DNA of 14,632 bases, from contig JACPZN010000185.1 in NCBI GenBank assembly GCA_016195505.1, forward strand, positions 1 through 14,632, read 5' to 3'. Source of the DNA: Nitrospirota bacterium. GTDB lineage: Bacteria; Nitrospirota; Nitrospiria; Nitrospirales; Nitrospiraceae. The translations under genes were made by a program, and so were the position numbers. Within the stretch, counting starts at the first letter, position 1, and each line of letters opens with the position of its first letter. Under the pieces are notes generated by a model, which was not told where the DNA came from, did not search any database, and worked only from the letters and a program-made list of their open reading frames with translations. Below, in pieces: positions 14,429 to 14,632 of the stretch.

Positions 14429-14632
14429 GCCACTCTCGCTTTCTTCGGCTGATATTTCTTGGTCCTCACCGGCTTAGCCCACCCCTCACGCCTGACAGGC
14501 CGTTTCGGAGGCGCCATTGGCGCTTCCCTCCGTTCCACCGACGCGACGCGCTGTTCAACCAGTTCACGCAACGCATTCGCCTCCCGATCCGTTAAAAATC
14601 GGAATTCACCAGGGGCCAAGTCTCCCAAGGAG
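14425..14632 (-). CDS. Unidentified small protein with basic C-terminus, N-terminus beyond window
   Basis: The frame is open from the window edge to the TGA at 14427-14425, which overlaps the aspS start by four bases (ATGA), the mark of translational coupling. At least 68 codons are present. TTG 14628 is a possible start, but the frame continues past the edge. The readable sequence is GEFRFLTDREANALRELVEQRV, helical and charged, followed by a Pro/Arg/Lys-rich tail (PPKRPVRREGWAKPVRTKK) that could bind nucleic acid. No family is recognised. Its place directly before aspS suggests coexpression with the synthetase. Confidence 0.6.
   Translation of the reverse strand, partial: SLGDLAPGEFRFLTDREANALRELVEQRVASVERREAPMAPPKRPVRREGWAKPVRTKKYQPKKARVA

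Overview
The window looks like chromosomal DNA from a Gram-negative, fairly GC-rich bacterium. The lipoproteins with lipoboxes, the outer-membrane-type proteins, and the mix of aspS/aroC with secreted proteases and a FUN14 protein would fit a Nitrospira-like (Nitrospirota) genome. That placement is an impression from gene content and protein style, not a search result.

Layout: (1) The left edge (1-4130) is patchy. It has a truncated ribbon-helix-helix regulator on the minus strand, a divergent TPR/ion-channel-like gene broken by a frameshift, an RluE-type pseudouridine synthase, a 745-base stretch without a recognisable gene, a GT87-type membrane glycosyltransferase whose best-placed start codon is ATC, and a decayed fragment of a second pseudouridine synthase gene. 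(2) The middle (4133-10489) is an envelope block: a Slp-family lipoprotein with a glycine-rich tail, a 22-residue charged micro-ORF closed by a strong terminator, a coiled-coil OmpA-type lipoprotein with its own promoter and terminator, a YpfJ-type zinc metallopeptidase translationally coupled to a FUN14 protein, a secreted trypsin/PDZ protease, and a convergent pair made of a periplasmic OB-fold protein and a secreted Lon-type (S16) protease. (3) The right part (10686-14632) is a tight minus-strand operon: an unidentified basic-tailed protein (cut by the window end), aspS, aroC and an orphan ABC ATPase, with overlaps of 4, 0 and 1 bases and one 18-base gap.

The right-hand operon is housekeeping (aspartyl-tRNA charging, chorismate synthesis). 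The middle block is plausibly envelope maintenance, because three different protease folds lie within 4 kb, all predicted to act at or beyond the inner membrane. No CRISPR array, complete insertion sequence, rRNA or tRNA was seen. The most unusual points are the frameshifted TPR plus degenerate-pore gene, the ATC start behind a strong ribosome binding site, the pseudouridine-synthase remnant, the secreted Lon-like protease and the repeat-built micro-ORF.
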